From positions 310,001-374,000 of the forward strand of contig NZ_VTTH01000005.1 of assembly GCF_008831265.1 (NCBI RefSeq): DNA of 64,000 nucleotides, in the 5' to 3' direction. Positions 16,899-26,148 of this stretch are shown piece by piece (the first letter of the stretch is position 1; every line of letters begins with the position of its first letter). The translations under genes were made by a program, and so were the position numbers. Under the pieces are notes generated by a model. It was not told the origin of the DNA. It did not search any database and saw only the letters and a program-made list of their open reading frames with translations. The DNA is from Lacisediminimonas profundi (lineage in GTDB: Bacteria; Pseudomonadota; Gammaproteobacteria; Burkholderiales; Burkholderiaceae_D).

Positions 16899-17881
16899 GC
16901 TTGCTCCATCAATCTGTCAACCATCCAGCAGGCTACCTGCCGCCCATCCCACGTTTCGAGCGGCGGCCGCTCCTGGGCGCACAGGTCGATCGCATGGGGA
17001 CAGCGGGTACAAAAGCGGCATCCATCCGGCATCTCGGACAGCGACGGAACATTGCCGGACAGCGGTTGCAACTCTTCCGAATCCAGTTCCACCACGCACG
17101 AGCGCAAACCCACCGTGTACGGATGGAGCGGCCGCCCCAGCACCACGCTGGCCGGCCCGGTCTCGACGATCTGGCCGGCATACAAGACCGCGATGTCGTC
17201 GCAAACTTGCGAGGCAAGCGCCAGGTCGTGCAGCACGAAGATCGCGCTCGATCCAAGTGCCCGCACCCGGTTCATGATCAATTCCATGATCTGGGCCTGT
17301 ATCGTCACGTCGAGCGCGCTGGTCGGCTCGTCCGCGATCAACAGTTCGGGGTTGCAGGCGAGTGCGATCGAAATCATCACCCGCTGCTGCATGCCGCCAG
17401 ACAACTGGTGCGGATAAGCCGCCAGGCGAGAACGGGCGTCGGGAATGCCGACACTGGTGAGCAAATCGACGGCCCGCTGCACCGCCTGCTCGTCGTCCAG
17501 CCCGAGATGGCGCTTGAGGGGTTCGCAGATCTGCTGGCCGATGGTGAAACAGGGATCGAGCGCTGCGCTTGCATCCTGGAATATCAAGCCGATGCGGCTG
17601 CCGCGCAACGCGCGGAATTTCGTCTCCGGCAGGTTGACCAGTTCCTCGCCATCGAAGCGCAGGCTGCCTTCCAGACCGACCTCGGGTGCCTGCAGCAGGC
17701 CGATGATGGCCATGGCCAGCGTCGACTTGCCAGCGCCGGATTCACCGAGCAGGCCCAGCGTGCGGCCCGCCGGCAGCGACAGCGTGACGCGGTCCAGCAC
17801 AGCGTGACGCCCACGGCTGAGCGTGAAATTCTGGATGTCGAGACGGACCATGGTCGCGACAGGGGGTTCACTCATTTTCAT
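16895..17881 (-). CDS. Peptide-type ABC importer, ATP-binding protein (DppD/OppD family)
   Basis: This 328-residue ABC ATPase has Walker [11 protein letters not shown], signature [15 protein letters not shown] and Walker [15 protein letters not shown]. The C-terminal OppD/DppD cysteine region is [14 protein letters not shown]. The start MKMSEPP at 17881 is supported by AAGGA seven bases upstream; a longer frame to 17932 would overlap the permease. It is the first of two tightly coupled ATPase genes. Confidence 0.93.
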   Translation of the reverse strand: MKMSEPPVATMVRLDIQNFTLSRGRHAVLDRVTLSLPAGRTLGLLGESGAGKSTLAMAIIGLLQAPEVGLEGSLRFDGEELVNLPETKFRALRGSRIGLIFQDASAALDPCFTIGQQICEPLKRHLGLDDEQAVQRAVDLLTSVGIPDARSRLAAYPHQLSGGMQQRVMISIALACNPELLIADEPTSALDVTIQAQIMELIMNRVRALGSSAIFVLHDLALASQVCDDIAVLYAGQIVETGPASVVLGRPLHPYTVGLRSCVVELDSEELQPLSGNVPSLSEMPDGCRFCTRCPHAIDLCAQERPPLETWDGRQVACWMVDRLMEQA

Positions 17882-17882
17882 T

Positions 17883-18773
17883 TCAATGTCCTTCGGAACG
17901 CGGATCGAAGGCGGCGCGCAAGCCGTCGCCAAGCAAAGTCAGGCCGATCAGCAGCATCGCCAGCGCAACGCCGGGAAAGCCGGAGATCCACGGCGCCATG
18001 GTGATGAAGCCGCGGCCCTCCGCGATCATCAGGCCCCAATCCGGCGTCGGCGGCACCACGCCAATGCCGAAGAACGACAGGCCCGATTCAAGCAGGATCG
18101 CGGTACTGATGCGGATGCCAGCCTGGACCATCAGCGAGGACATCACGTTCGGCACCAGGTGACGCATGATGATCACCGGCTGCGGCACGCCCATCAGGCG
18201 CGCGGCCTCGATGAAGGGCAGCGCCTTGACCTGGAGCACGTCGGAACGGACGATGCGGGCGAATGGTCCGATGAAAGAAATCCCGAGCGCATAGATCACC
18301 TTGTCGGTGCCCATGCCGAGCACCGCCACGAAGGTGATCGCGAGGATGATTTCAGGAAAGGCAAGCAGCGCATCCACCAGCCGCATCAGCGCCCATTCGA
18401 TGCGTCCGCCGAGCAGGCCGGAGACCAGGCCGATTGCCAGGCCGACCGTCAGCCCCAGCGCAACCGAGGCAAAGCCGATCCACATCGCCAGCCGCGCGCC
18501 ATACAGGATGCGCGAGTACACGTCCTGTCCGAACGAATCGGTTCCCAGCCAGTGTTCGGCGCTTGGCGCCTGCAGCGCCTGCTCCAGGTTTTGCACGACC
18601 GGGTCGTGAGTTGCCAGCAAGGGCGCGAACAGCGCCAGCAGCAGGAAGATGCCGACGATGACCAGACCGGCAATCGCCGACTTCTGGCGCGCGACCGGCT
18701 GCCAGGTGCGGCGCAGCCAGGCACTGAGACGCAGCAGCGGCGTCTGGTTGGGGAAAGTGGCAGTTTGACTCAT
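17883..18773 (-). CDS. Peptide-type ABC importer, permease (DppC family)
   Basis: This 296-residue inner-membrane protein has about six helices, an N-terminal OppC-type segment followed by LATHDPVVQNLEQALQAPS, and the stretch WLGTDSFGQDVYSRILYGAR characteristic of DppC/OppC. The EAA-type coupling loop EAARLMGVPQPVIIMRHLVPN is visible. The stop is one base before the ATPase start. It is the second permease of the operon. Confidence 0.93.
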   Translation of the reverse strand: MSQTATFPNQTPLLRLSAWLRRTWQPVARQKSAIAGLVIVGIFLLLALFAPLLATHDPVVQNLEQALQAPSAEHWLGTDSFGQDVYSRILYGARLAMWIGFASVALGLTVGLAIGLVSGLLGGRIEWALMRLVDALLAFPEIILAITFVAVLGMGTDKVIYALGISFIGPFARIVRSDVLQVKALPFIEAARLMGVPQPVIIMRHLVPNVMSSLMVQAGIRISTAILLESGLSFFGIGVVPPTPDWGLMIAEGRGFITMAPWISGFPGVALAMLLIGLTLLGDGLRAAFDPRSEGH

Positions 18774-18835
18774 GATATTTCCAGGTGTTGAAGCAGTGGT
18801 GCAATGACGCGGGCAACAGTTGTTCGTCGGCGCGG

Positions 18836-19786
18836 TCAGCGCCGCAGGCGCAGGCGCGGATCGAGGAATTCATAGGTCTGGTCGACCAGCAGGTTGACCA
18901 GCACGAAGAACAGTGCGGTCAGCATCACGCCGGCCTGCACCACACCGTATTCACGCGACAGCACGGCGGTGGTGATCATCATGCCCAGCCCGGGAATGGC
19001 GAACACCACTTCCGTCATCACCGCACCGCGCAGCAGGCCGCCCAGCTGCAGGCCGATCACGGTCACCAGCGGCATCATCACGTTGCGCATCGCATGGATG
19101 CAGATCACCCGCCACATCGGCTCGCCGCGGGCCCGGACCGCCTTGATGAAGGGCTGCTCGAGCACCTCGATCAGGCTGGAGCGGGTGGTGATCGCGATCA
19201 GGCCGGCGTAGTAGGAAGCCAGCGTGATCGCCGGCAGCGCCAGGTGATGCAGGCCCGACAGCAGGTCGTCCCAGGGACGCACGAAGCCCATGGTCGGAAA
19301 CCAGCCCAGCGCGACGCCGAACACCCAGATCAGCAGGATGCCCAGATAGAAACTTGGAAATGCGGAGCCGATCACCGACAGCGATGACACGGCCATGTCC
19401 ACGAATTTGCCGCGGTAGAGTGCCGCCAGCATGCCGGCAGGTATGCCGATCAGCAGCGCCAGCAGCAGCGACAGTGCCGTCAGCGACAGCGTCACCGGCA
19501 GCGCCTGCAACACGGCCTGCTTGAAGATATTGTCGCGGGTGACGTAGGAGATGCCCCAGTCGCCGCGCACGAAGCGCTCCAGCCATTGGATGTATTGCAC
19601 ATGAACCGGCTGGTCCAGCCCCAGTTCGTGCGTCAGCTTGGCGTAGGCCTGCGGAGAAAACTCGGAACCGAGCAGCATCGTGACCGGGTCGCCCGGTGCC
19701 ATCTTGAGGAACCAGAAAGCGGCGATCGATACGATCAGCAGTACCAGCAGGGTCTGCAGGAACTTGGTGATGAAGCTGCGAAACAT
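18836..19786 (-). CDS. Peptide-type ABC importer, permease (DppB family)
   Basis: This 316-residue inner-membrane protein begins MFRSFITKFLQTLLVLLIVS with KMAPGDPV, the standard DppB/OppB N-terminus. The coupling loop KAVRARGEPMWRVICIHAMRN is present. The start at 19786 has GGAAGG upstream; a longer frame to 19900 would cross an intergenic hairpin. It lies 62 bp before the DppC-type gene and 158 bp after the binding-protein gene. Confidence 0.93.
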   Translation of the reverse strand: MFRSFITKFLQTLLVLLIVSIAAFWFLKMAPGDPVTMLLGSEFSPQAYAKLTHELGLDQPVHVQYIQWLERFVRGDWGISYVTRDNIFKQAVLQALPVTLSLTALSLLLALLIGIPAGMLAALYRGKFVDMAVSSLSVIGSAFPSFYLGILLIWVFGVALGWFPTMGFVRPWDDLLSGLHHLALPAITLASYYAGLIAITTRSSLIEVLEQPFIKAVRARGEPMWRVICIHAMRNVMMPLVTVIGLQLGGLLRGAVMTEVVFAIPGLGMMITTAVLSREYGVVQAGVMLTALFFVLVNLLVDQTYEFLDPRLRLRR

Positions 19787-19860
19787 AAAACTTTCCTTCC
19801 TGTGAATTGGCGCCGGGGGGCCGGAACTTGTGCCGGAGTCTGCAAGCGCATTTGCGTGGC

Positions 19861-19894
19861 CTGCCGGGACGTCGTGAATCCAACGTCCCGGCAG
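19861..19894. other. Strong stem-loop between binding-protein and permease genes
   Basis: A perfect 12-bp inverted repeat (CTGCCGGGACGT / ACGTCCCGGCAG) has a 10-nt loop. It lies just 3' of the binding-protein gene inside the operon. Similar hairpins protect the upstream message and lower permease expression in other ABC import operons. Confidence 0.7.
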
Positions 19895-19944
19895 CGTCAA
19901 ACGAAGGAACTACGGAAGGCACTGCGCCCTCGACGACCGTGCTA

Positions 19945-21591
19945 CTACGCCTTCAGACTGACCGTATGCATGTTCATCAGATCAACCGGAACATACTTGT
20001 AGCCCTCGACCCGCTTGTTGAAGATCTTGTAGACCTTGGTGTGGGCCAGCACTGCAATCGGCGCGTCCTTGGCCATCATGATGTCCTCGGCCGCGTAGTA
20101 CAGCTTCTTGCGCTCGGCCAGGTTGACGACCTCGGAAGCCTTGACGATCAGCTTGTCGAAATCCGGGCTGTTGTAGCCGACGAAGTTCCACGGCATGCCG
20201 CTCAGGAATTCCGGGCGGATGGTCTCGTCCGGATCGAGGTCGGCCTGCCATGCTTCGTCGTACAGGTCGAAGTCGCCCGAGTTGCGGCGCTTGGTCAGCA
20301 CGGCGCGGTCCATCAGCTCAAGCTTGACCTTGATGCCGATCTTGGCCAGCATCGGGATGATCAGCTGCGCATTGCGGCTGCCGCTGCCACCGTTGGCGGT
20401 GAAGGCTTCGGTCGCGATGTAGGTGACGGTGATCTCGCCCTTTTCCTTGGCCTTGGCGCGGAATGCCTTTGCCTTGTTCAGGTCGAAGAACTGGCCGCGG
20501 CCGCTCTTGGCGATGTTGGGGTCGTAGAAGCCGGTCATCGGCGGCGAGATCGGCGAATAGGCCGGAATCGCATCGCCGAAATAGCCCTGCTTGACCAGCA
20601 CATTGCGGTCGATTGCGTAGGCCACGGCCAAGCGCAGGTTGACGTCCTCGAAAGGACCGCGCTTGTTGTTCATGCCGAGGAATGCGTAGTTGCCTTCCAC
20701 TTCGCCATAGATGTTCAGGTTCTTGTTGCTGCGCAGCTGGTTCATGAACTGGAACGGGCAGGCATCCATGCCGTCGACCTGGCCGGACAGCACCGCCGCC
20801 ACTGCTGCGGTCGGCTCCTTGATCAGGTTGATCTGGACCTTGTCGAGATACGGCAAGCCCTTCTCGAAGTAGTCCGGATTGCGCTCCAGTTCGATGATTT
20901 CATTCTCTTTCCACTGCACGAACTTGAAGGGACCCGTGCCGACCGGATTGCGGCCGAAGTCCTTGCCAAATTTCTCGACGGCGCTCTTGGAAACGATGGT
21001 GCCGGCGCGGCCGGTTGCGCCCGTCATCGCGACCGTGAAAAAGGCGAACGGCTTGGCGTAGCGAATGCGCACCGTGAGCGGATCGACGATGTCGATGCCG
21101 GCCAGGTCCTTCACCATCCAGGCATGCGGCGAAGCGGTCTTCGGATCCTTGACGCGCTCGATGCTCCACTTCACGGCTTCGGCATCGCAGACATCGCCAT
21201 TGTGGAACTTGACGCCCGGACGCAGCTTGAAGATGTGGGTCTTGTCATCCACCATGGTCCACTTCTCGGCCAGGTCGGGAACGAAGGTAACTTTCTTGCC
21301 GTCGTACGCCACTTTCAACAGACCGTTGAAGATGTTGTTGTGGATCTTGATGGCGCCAAGCGACCCGGTGAAATGCGGATCGAGCGTGTCGGGGCCGACG
21401 ATCTGCGCCCACTTCAGCGTGCCGCCGCGCTTGGGTTCAGCTGCAATCGCCTGGCTGATCAAGGAACCGCCGCCGAGCATCGCGGCGCCGCCTGCTGCCG
21501 CACCGGCAGTCATGGTTTTCAGAAAACGGCGGCGCGAAAATTCCTTGGCCAGCTTGTCTGCCAACGCGCTCTTCAAATCGTGATCGGACAT
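19945..21591 (-). CDS. Peptide-type ABC importer, periplasmic substrate-binding protein
   Basis: This 548-residue protein belongs to the family 5 extracellular solute-binding proteins (DppA/OppA type). An RR-containing export signal is visible (FSRRRFLKTMTAGAAAGG near residue 20), so Tat export is likely. The body shows LKWAQIVGPDTLDPHFTGS and WTMVDDKTHIFKLRPGVKFH, hallmarks of the family. ATG at 21591 is chosen because AAGGAG lies five bases upstream; GTG at 21597 is in frame but too close to it. It leads the ABC operon and lies downstream of a gamma-glutamyltransferase gene, suggesting gamma-glutamyl peptide or glutathione uptake (inference). Confidence 0.92.
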   Translation of the reverse strand: MSDHDLKSALADKLAKEFSRRRFLKTMTAGAAAGGAAMLGGGSLISQAIAAEPKRGGTLKWAQIVGPDTLDPHFTGSLGAIKIHNNIFNGLLKVAYDGKKVTFVPDLAEKWTMVDDKTHIFKLRPGVKFHNGDVCDAEAVKWSIERVKDPKTASPHAWMVKDLAGIDIVDPLTVRIRYAKPFAFFTVAMTGATGRAGTIVSKSAVEKFGKDFGRNPVGTGPFKFVQWKENEIIELERNPDYFEKGLPYLDKVQINLIKEPTAAVAAVLSGQVDGMDACPFQFMNQLRSNKNLNIYGEVEGNYAFLGMNNKRGPFEDVNLRLAVAYAIDRNVLVKQGYFGDAIPAYSPISPPMTGFYDPNIAKSGRGQFFDLNKAKAFRAKAKEKGEITVTYIATEAFTANGGSGSRNAQLIIPMLAKIGIKVKLELMDRAVLTKRRNSGDFDLYDEAWQADLDPDETIRPEFLSGMPWNFVGYNSPDFDKLIVKASEVVNLAERKKLYYAAEDIMMAKDAPIAVLAHTKVYKIFNKRVEGYKYVPVDLMNMHTVSLKA

Positions 21592-21889
21592 CTGCACTCC
21601 TTGGGTAGTAAAGGTGAAATCAGGGTTGGGTGATATGTGTTATTCGAGTTATGGCGTTTCGAGCTCCTGCCTTGTTCATAGCAACCAACGTGCCACCGTT
21701 GCTGGCATCAAATTCCAAGCAATTGCAGGGGCATGCGACATCGCGGTGCAAGCTGCACGCGCACAGACGGTGCACAGACAGTGACCAACGAGCGCAAATG
21801 GGGCTGACGGTACTCATGGCTGGCGTGAGCCAGCCAGGCGGCGGGATGGCGCGATGACAGGGCGACAAGAATGGGAAATCAGCGGCGAA

Positions 21890-21939
21890 CAAAGAAGAAA
21901 AGCGAAGAAAAGCGAAGGAAAGCAAAGGAAAGAAAAAGA
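21890..21939. repeat. 10-bp polypurine tandem repeat
   Basis: Units CAAAGAAGAA, AAGCGAAGAA, AAGCGAAGGA, AAGCAAAGGA and AAGAAAAAGA form an uninterrupted, almost pure purine tract on the plus strand. It continues into AGAGGGGGGAG. Confidence 0.65.
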
Positions 21940-21987
21940 GGGGGGAGTTACTGTGAAACCGGATGCAAGGCGCACCACTCTACGGCG

Positions 21988-22019
21988 CACACCCTGGTGC
22001 AGTCTCGCACCAGGGTGTG
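21988..22019. terminator. Perfect 13-bp hairpin downstream of GGT gene
   Basis: CACACCCTGGTGC and GCACCAGGGTGTG pair perfectly around a 6-nt loop, 31 bp past the GGT stop on the minus strand. No T-run follows. It could act as a terminator or an RNA-stabilising structure. Confidence 0.6.
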
Positions 22020-22050
22020 GCAACCATCATGAGATCGGCTCGCTGATCAT

Positions 22051-23655
22051 TCAGACGCCGAGCGCCGCGCCGTCGCTGCGCGGATCGGAGGACGCGGTCA
22101 TCACACCCTCATCGTCAATGTGGATCAGGCCCGCATGTCCCATGAAGTCGGAATACGGCTCGAACCATTCGACCTCATGTCCCATCTCGCGCAATTCGTC
22201 GAACACCTGCTGGCTGAAACGGCGCTCCAGCTTCAAGGTGGTGGGCGACTGATCGCCCCAGGCGCGTCCCATCACCCAACGCGGGGCGTCGAGCGCGACG
22301 TCGAGCGGCAATCCCAGGTCATGCATGCGCGTGAATGTCGCCGCGGTGATTTGCGGCTGCGCTTCGCCACCCATGGTGCCGTACACGACCCGCGTCTTGC
22401 CATTTTCCAGATAAAGCGGCGCATTCAGGGTATGGGACGGACGCTTGCCGGGCTTGAGCACGTTGGGATGCTTCTCGTCGAACGAAAATCCGTGACCGCG
22501 GTTGTGCCAGACGATGCCGGTATCGCCCGCCATCACCCCGCTGCCATATTCCCAGCACACGCTCTGGATCACTGAAACGCTGCGGCGTTGGGCATCCATC
22601 AAGCCGAACCATACGGTATCGCCGGGAGTCGGGCCGTCGGTCATCGGAGCTGCCCGCTGCGTGGTAATGCGGCTGGCAAGCTTGTCGATGAACTCCGCGG
22701 AGAGCAGGCGCTTCAGCGGAATGTCGACGAAGTCGGGGTCGCCCAGGTACTGGTCGCGCACCGCATGCGCCAGCTTGGCTGCTTCGGCATGCAAATGGAT
22801 GAAAGCCGCCGACATGTGATCCATGCCGGTCAGGTCGAATCGGGCCAGTATGCCGAGGATGGTCAGCGCCGTCATGCCCACCGTCGGCGGCGGCATGTTG
22901 ACCAGCTGGCCGCCGCGGTACGGCATGCTCAGCGGGGCAACCCGGCGGCAATGGAAGCGCGCCAGGTCATCGGCATTCAACAGGCTGCCTTCCCGCTGCA
23001 GGCCGTCGCCGATGCGTTTGCCCAGCGCGCCCCGGTAGAAGGAGTCGGCGCCGTCACGCGCAAGCTCGCTCATGGTCTGCGCCAGGGCGCTTTGCCGGAA
23101 CAGGCTACCGGCGGCAAGCACGCCGCCATCCGGTGCGAAATTGGTCATGAAGGTTTGCGACTGGCTCAGCGCGTCGCGGTAGGCATCGATGGCCGCGCCC
23201 GGCCCTGCAGTCACCTCGAAGCCGTCCCGCGCCAGCACCAGCGCCGGCTCCAGCAGGGCTTCCCAGGAAAATTTGCCACCCCATTCCTCCCGGCTCTGCC
23301 GGTAAGCCTCGCCCCAGACGGCGACCATGCCGGCGACAGTATTGGCGGCCAGCGGGCCGCGCTTGGGGATGGCGGCGTGGCCACGAGCACGATAGGCCTC
23401 GATGGTGCATGCCTGGCCCGCGGCGCCGGCGCCATCGATGCCCGAGCACTCGCCGTTGGCGTCGCCCACCATGAAAAATGCATCGCCGCCGATGCTGTTC
23501 ATATGCGGATAGACCACGGTCAGCACGGCACCGGTGGCGATCGCCGCTTCCAGCGCGTTGCCGCCGCGGGCCAGTATCTCGCGTCCGGCGCGCGTGGCCA
23601 GATGGTGAGGCGCAGTAACGATACCCTCACGCGAGGATGCAATGTCGTTCTTCAT
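22051..23655 (-). CDS. Gamma-glutamyltransferase-family protein without signal peptide
   Basis: This 534-residue Ntn-hydrolase of the gamma-glutamyltransferase family has N-terminal ATRAGREILARGGNALEAAI and a C-terminal GTMGGEAQPQ glycine motif. The predicted autocleavage Thr lies in GDTVWFGLMD rather than the TTHxS of E. coli GGT, resembling the YwrD-type branch. No export signal is present, so it would act in the cytoplasm on imported gamma-glutamyl compounds (inference). ATG at 23655 is preceded by AGAAGG; TTG at 23658 is the alternative. It follows the GNAT gene by 47 bp. Confidence 0.88.
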   Translation of the reverse strand: MKNDIASSREGIVTAPHHLATRAGREILARGGNALEAAIATGAVLTVVYPHMNSIGGDAFFMVGDANGECSGIDGAGAAGQACTIEAYRARGHAAIPKRGPLAANTVAGMVAVWGEAYRQSREEWGGKFSWEALLEPALVLARDGFEVTAGPGAAIDAYRDALSQSQTFMTNFAPDGGVLAAGSLFRQSALAQTMSELARDGADSFYRGALGKRIGDGLQREGSLLNADDLARFHCRRVAPLSMPYRGGQLVNMPPPTVGMTALTILGILARFDLTGMDHMSAAFIHLHAEAAKLAHAVRDQYLGDPDFVDIPLKRLLSAEFIDKLASRITTQRAAPMTDGPTPGDTVWFGLMDAQRRSVSVIQSVCWEYGSGVMAGDTGIVWHNRGHGFSFDEKHPNVLKPGKRPSHTLNAPLYLENGKTRVVYGTMGGEAQPQITAATFTRMHDLGLPLDVALDAPRWVMGRAWGDQSPTTLKLERRFSQQVFDELREMGHEVEWFEPYSDFMGHAGLIHIDDEGVMTASSDPRSDGAALGV

Positions 23656-23702
23656 CAAATACCTTCTCTTCTATTAGTGGGTAGTGGGACAAATCGGGGA
23701 CT

Positions 23703-24245
23703 TCATATCGCCTGGGCCTGCGGCACTGCGGATGCGCCCGGCAGCTGCTTCTGCCAGAACATCGCCTGTCCCGCAGCCGGATCCAGCTCGTACTGCGCAA
23801 AGCCGGCGGCGCGATAAGCGGACTGCGCGACCTTGTTGTTGGACAGGACTTCCAGCGTGATCTTGCAGCAGCCCATTTCACGGGCAAGCCGCTCCACTTC
23901 GCCCAGCAGGGCCCGACCCACGCCGCGGCCGCGCGCTTCCGGCAGCACGGCGATGTCGTGCAGGTTCAGCAAGGGCTTGCAGGCAAAGGTAGAAAAACCT
24001 TCGATGCAGACGGCGACGCCCACTGCATCCTGTTCGACGAATGCGAGCAGCACGTGGACGGTCGGCCGCTTGCGCAACTCATCGGCCAGCTTGTCGCGCA
24101 CAGTCGGCGGCAACGCTTTGCCGCCGCCCATCGGATCCAGCGCATAGGCGCTGATCAGCTCGACAACTGCGCGGGCGTGAATCGGGTCAGCAAGATCTGC
24201 GCGCAGGCAGTGGATCGCGCCCGACGCGCGGGGGTGGGGACTCAA
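23703..24245 (-). CDS. GNAT-family N-acetyltransferase
   Basis: This 180-residue protein has the acetyl-CoA pyrophosphate-binding motif GRGVGRALLGEVERLAREMG near residue 113, followed by the TLEVLSNNKVAQSAYRAAGF motif of the GNAT fold. The start appears to be TTG at 24245, supported by AGAGGA seven bases upstream; no in-frame ATG gives the complete domain. It likely acetylates an amino group on a small molecule or amino acid. It is first in a leftward unit with GGT. Confidence 0.85.
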   Translation of the reverse strand: MSPHPRASGAIHCLRADLADPIHARAVVELISAYALDPMGGGKALPPTVRDKLADELRKRPTVHVLLAFVEQDAVGVAVCIEGFSTFACKPLLNLHDIAVLPEARGRGVGRALLGEVERLAREMGCCKITLEVLSNNKVAQSAYRAAGFAQYELDPAAGQAMFWQKQLPGASAVPQAQAI

Positions 24246-24535
24246 TCGGTATTCCTCTTTCCATTACGTCACCGGCATGACGCGACAGATCGCGCCACCC
24301 GGGGTACAGGGGGCATGCCATTGCATGCGAGGATCATTGAGCAAGGAGCGTTCCAGCCAGGATGGCTGATAGTGGGGCGAGATGCCCCTGGATCAGGCGC
24401 TGCTGCACCAGTTCGGGTTGGGGCTGAGCCGGTGGTGGTGCGGACTCAGGCCCCCTGAACTTCGAGGATCACGTTGCCCAATCTGTAACGAGCCACAGAA
24501 ATGGTGACCCATGAATGGACATCATGGATCGGGAG

Positions 24536-24928
24536 TCAGGCCATCTGCTTCATTTTTTCCAGCATGTGATCGATCACATGAGAATGTTCATGCTGCGGAC
24601 TGAACAGGATGAGCTCGGCATTTTCGTCAACCTTGACCGTGTGGCCGGGAGGCCAATAGAACAGGTCGCCGGCATGCACGGCTTCCTGCTTGCCATCGGA
24701 GTAAGTAGTGGTCACCGCGCCCTCGATCACGTAACCCCAGTGCGGCGCATGGCACATGTCCCCTTCCAGCCCTTGGAGCAGCGGCGAGATGTCCATTCCG
24801 GCCGGGAGCGAAAAATACTCTCCGCTGATCTTGCCGTAACCGGTCGCGTCACCGAAATCAACCTGCTGTCGGGCAGTTGCTCCCGGGATTCCGATCCTGA
24901 CTGGAACGTCGTTCTTGGCAATGTGCAT
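24536..24928 (-). CDS. Small cupin-domain protein
   Basis: This 130-residue single-domain cupin has motif 1 around CHAPHWGYVIEGAVTTTYSDG and motif 2 around GDLFYWPPGHTVKVDENAE, with histidines for a possible metal site. A His-rich tail HEHSHVIDHMLEKMKQMA follows. The start MHIAKNDVPV at 24928 has AGGAG upstream; the longer frame to 25018 lacks this. It might be a sensor, an isomerase-like enzyme or a small dioxygenase; sequence alone does not decide. It stands alone with gaps on both sides. Confidence 0.75.
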   Translation of the reverse strand: MHIAKNDVPVRIGIPGATARQQVDFGDATGYGKISGEYFSLPAGMDISPLLQGLEGDMCHAPHWGYVIEGAVTTTYSDGKQEAVHAGDLFYWPPGHTVKVDENAELILFSPQHEHSHVIDHMLEKMKQMA

Positions 24929-25263
24929 GGCTGGCTCCTGCGAGAAAAGCGCAGGCTTTGACTTCGTTAAACCTGATACGGTCCTGGAAGGAAAGCCTGA
25001 CCCACGCCTGAGTGCCAATGCTCAAGTGTCACACCTGATATGGCCGGCGCAAGCACCACGAACAGGTGCCCGCGGTCGGGAAAGATTGGACTTGTGTGCG
25101 GCAACCGGATTGAGAAGGAACAAACTTCCAGTTCGTTGGAGGCGGAGGAAGCGCTTGTGGATGCAAGCTCGACCGTCGTGCGCCTTGAATCCCGCCCCGC
25201 GCCCACTGCCCCCCTGCGCTCCGGCCGACAGGCAGCCCCTTTCCGCTTCCGGCTCTCTGCACA
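24929..25263. other. 335-bp gap upstream of the cupin gene
   Basis: No credible gene was found. Two near-identical 13-mers, ACCTGATACGGTC (24971) and ACCTGATATGGCC (25033), lie 62 bp apart in direct orientation and might be regulator sites for the cupin gene. Antisense open frames here show no family resemblance. Confidence 0.4.
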
Positions 25264-26148
25264 TCAGGCAGCCCCGGTCGCCACCGGCAAGTGCGGCATC
25301 GAGCCCCATTCGGTCCACGATCCGTCGTACACCGACACATCCGGCTTGCCCAACTCATGCAGCGCCAACGCTAGTACGCAGGCGGAGACACCGGACCCGC
25401 AAGAGCAGATGAGCCGGCCGTCGAGATCGATGCCGGCTGCCGCGAACTGCTCGGCCAGCCGCTGGGGCGGCAGCATGGTGCCGGTTTCGGCATCGAGCAG
25501 GCGCTCGTAGGGAAGATTGCGGCTGCCCGGTATGTGGCCGCTGCGCAGGCCCGGCCGCGGCTCTTTCGCCTCGCCGGAGAACCGCGACGCCGCCCGGGCA
25601 TCGACCACCTGGTGTCCAGCCTCGCAGGCTGCGCACACCTCGTCCATGCCGCAAACGGAGGCATCTGGTCTGCCGGCGACGAAGGACGCAGGCCGGGCGC
25701 GCACTTCGCCCTGCTGCACCGGACGTCCTTCGCGCAGCCATCGCGGCAAGCCGCCGTCCAGCACCGCCACCTTGTCGTGGCCGAATGCGCGGAACATCCA
25801 CCAGATCCGCGGCGCGCTCATGATGCCGTGCTGGTCGTACACCACGACCATGTCATCGTTACCGATGCCGCATTCGCCGATCGTCCGGGCGAATTGCCCG
25901 GCGGTCGGCATGGTGTTGGCAAACCGGCTGTCCGGCAGGCTGAGCGCCTGGTAGTCGATGAAGCCCGCACCCGGGACATGGGCCTGCAGGTATTCGGCAT
26001 GCGCATCGCGCGCCACGCCGGGCAAATAGTAGGTCGCGTCGACGACGCACAGGCCAGGGGTGCCCAGCGATTGCTGCAGCCAAGCGGGCGACACCAGGGC
26101 GCCGCCCCGCGACCGGCTGGCAGCGCTCGATCTGTCAGTGGCGCTCAT
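25264..26148 (-). CDS. Two-domain sulfurtransferase (rhodanese / 3-mercaptopyruvate sulfurtransferase type)
   Basis: This 294-residue protein has two rhodanese domains. The N-terminal one is non-catalytic (VVVYDQHGIMSAPRIWWMFR). The C-terminal one carries the active-site loop CSCGSGVSAC near residue 252, a CGSGV-type loop of the mercaptopyruvate-sulfurtransferase group. It moves sulfane sulfur from thiosulfate or mercaptopyruvate to a thiol acceptor. It overlaps the TctC-like gene by ATGA, so it is translated with a dioxygenase-linked operon, an unusual pairing. Confidence 0.9.
   Translation of the reverse strand: MSATDRSSAASRSRGGALVSPAWLQQSLGTPGLCVVDATYYLPGVARDAHAEYLQAHVPGAGFIDYQALSLPDSRFANTMPTAGQFARTIGECGIGNDDMVVVYDQHGIMSAPRIWWMFRAFGHDKVAVLDGGLPRWLREGRPVQQGEVRARPASFVAGRPDASVCGMDEVCAACEAGHQVVDARAASRFSGEAKEPRPGLRSGHIPGSRNLPYERLLDAETGTMLPPQRLAEQFAAAGIDLDGRLICSCGSGVSACVLALALHELGKPDVSVYDGSWTEWGSMPHLPVATGAA

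Larger units (their letters stand above)
21592..22050. other. 459-bp non-coding gap between GGT and the ABC operon
   Basis: No gene with a sensible start or recognisable product was found. The gap holds a polypurine 10-bp tandem repeat (21890-21939) and a perfect hairpin near the GGT stop (21988-22019). The ABC operon promoter probably lies here, but no convincing -35/-10 pair could be chosen. Confidence 0.5.

Noticed and set aside
19807..21633. 608-codon plus-strand frame opposite the binding-protein gene
   Set aside because: It is the mirror frame of a recognised solute-binding protein, with composition typical of antisense translation.
25040..25510. 156-codon plus-strand frame beside the cupin gene
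   Set aside because: It overlaps the end of the sulfurtransferase antisense and has no recognisable content.
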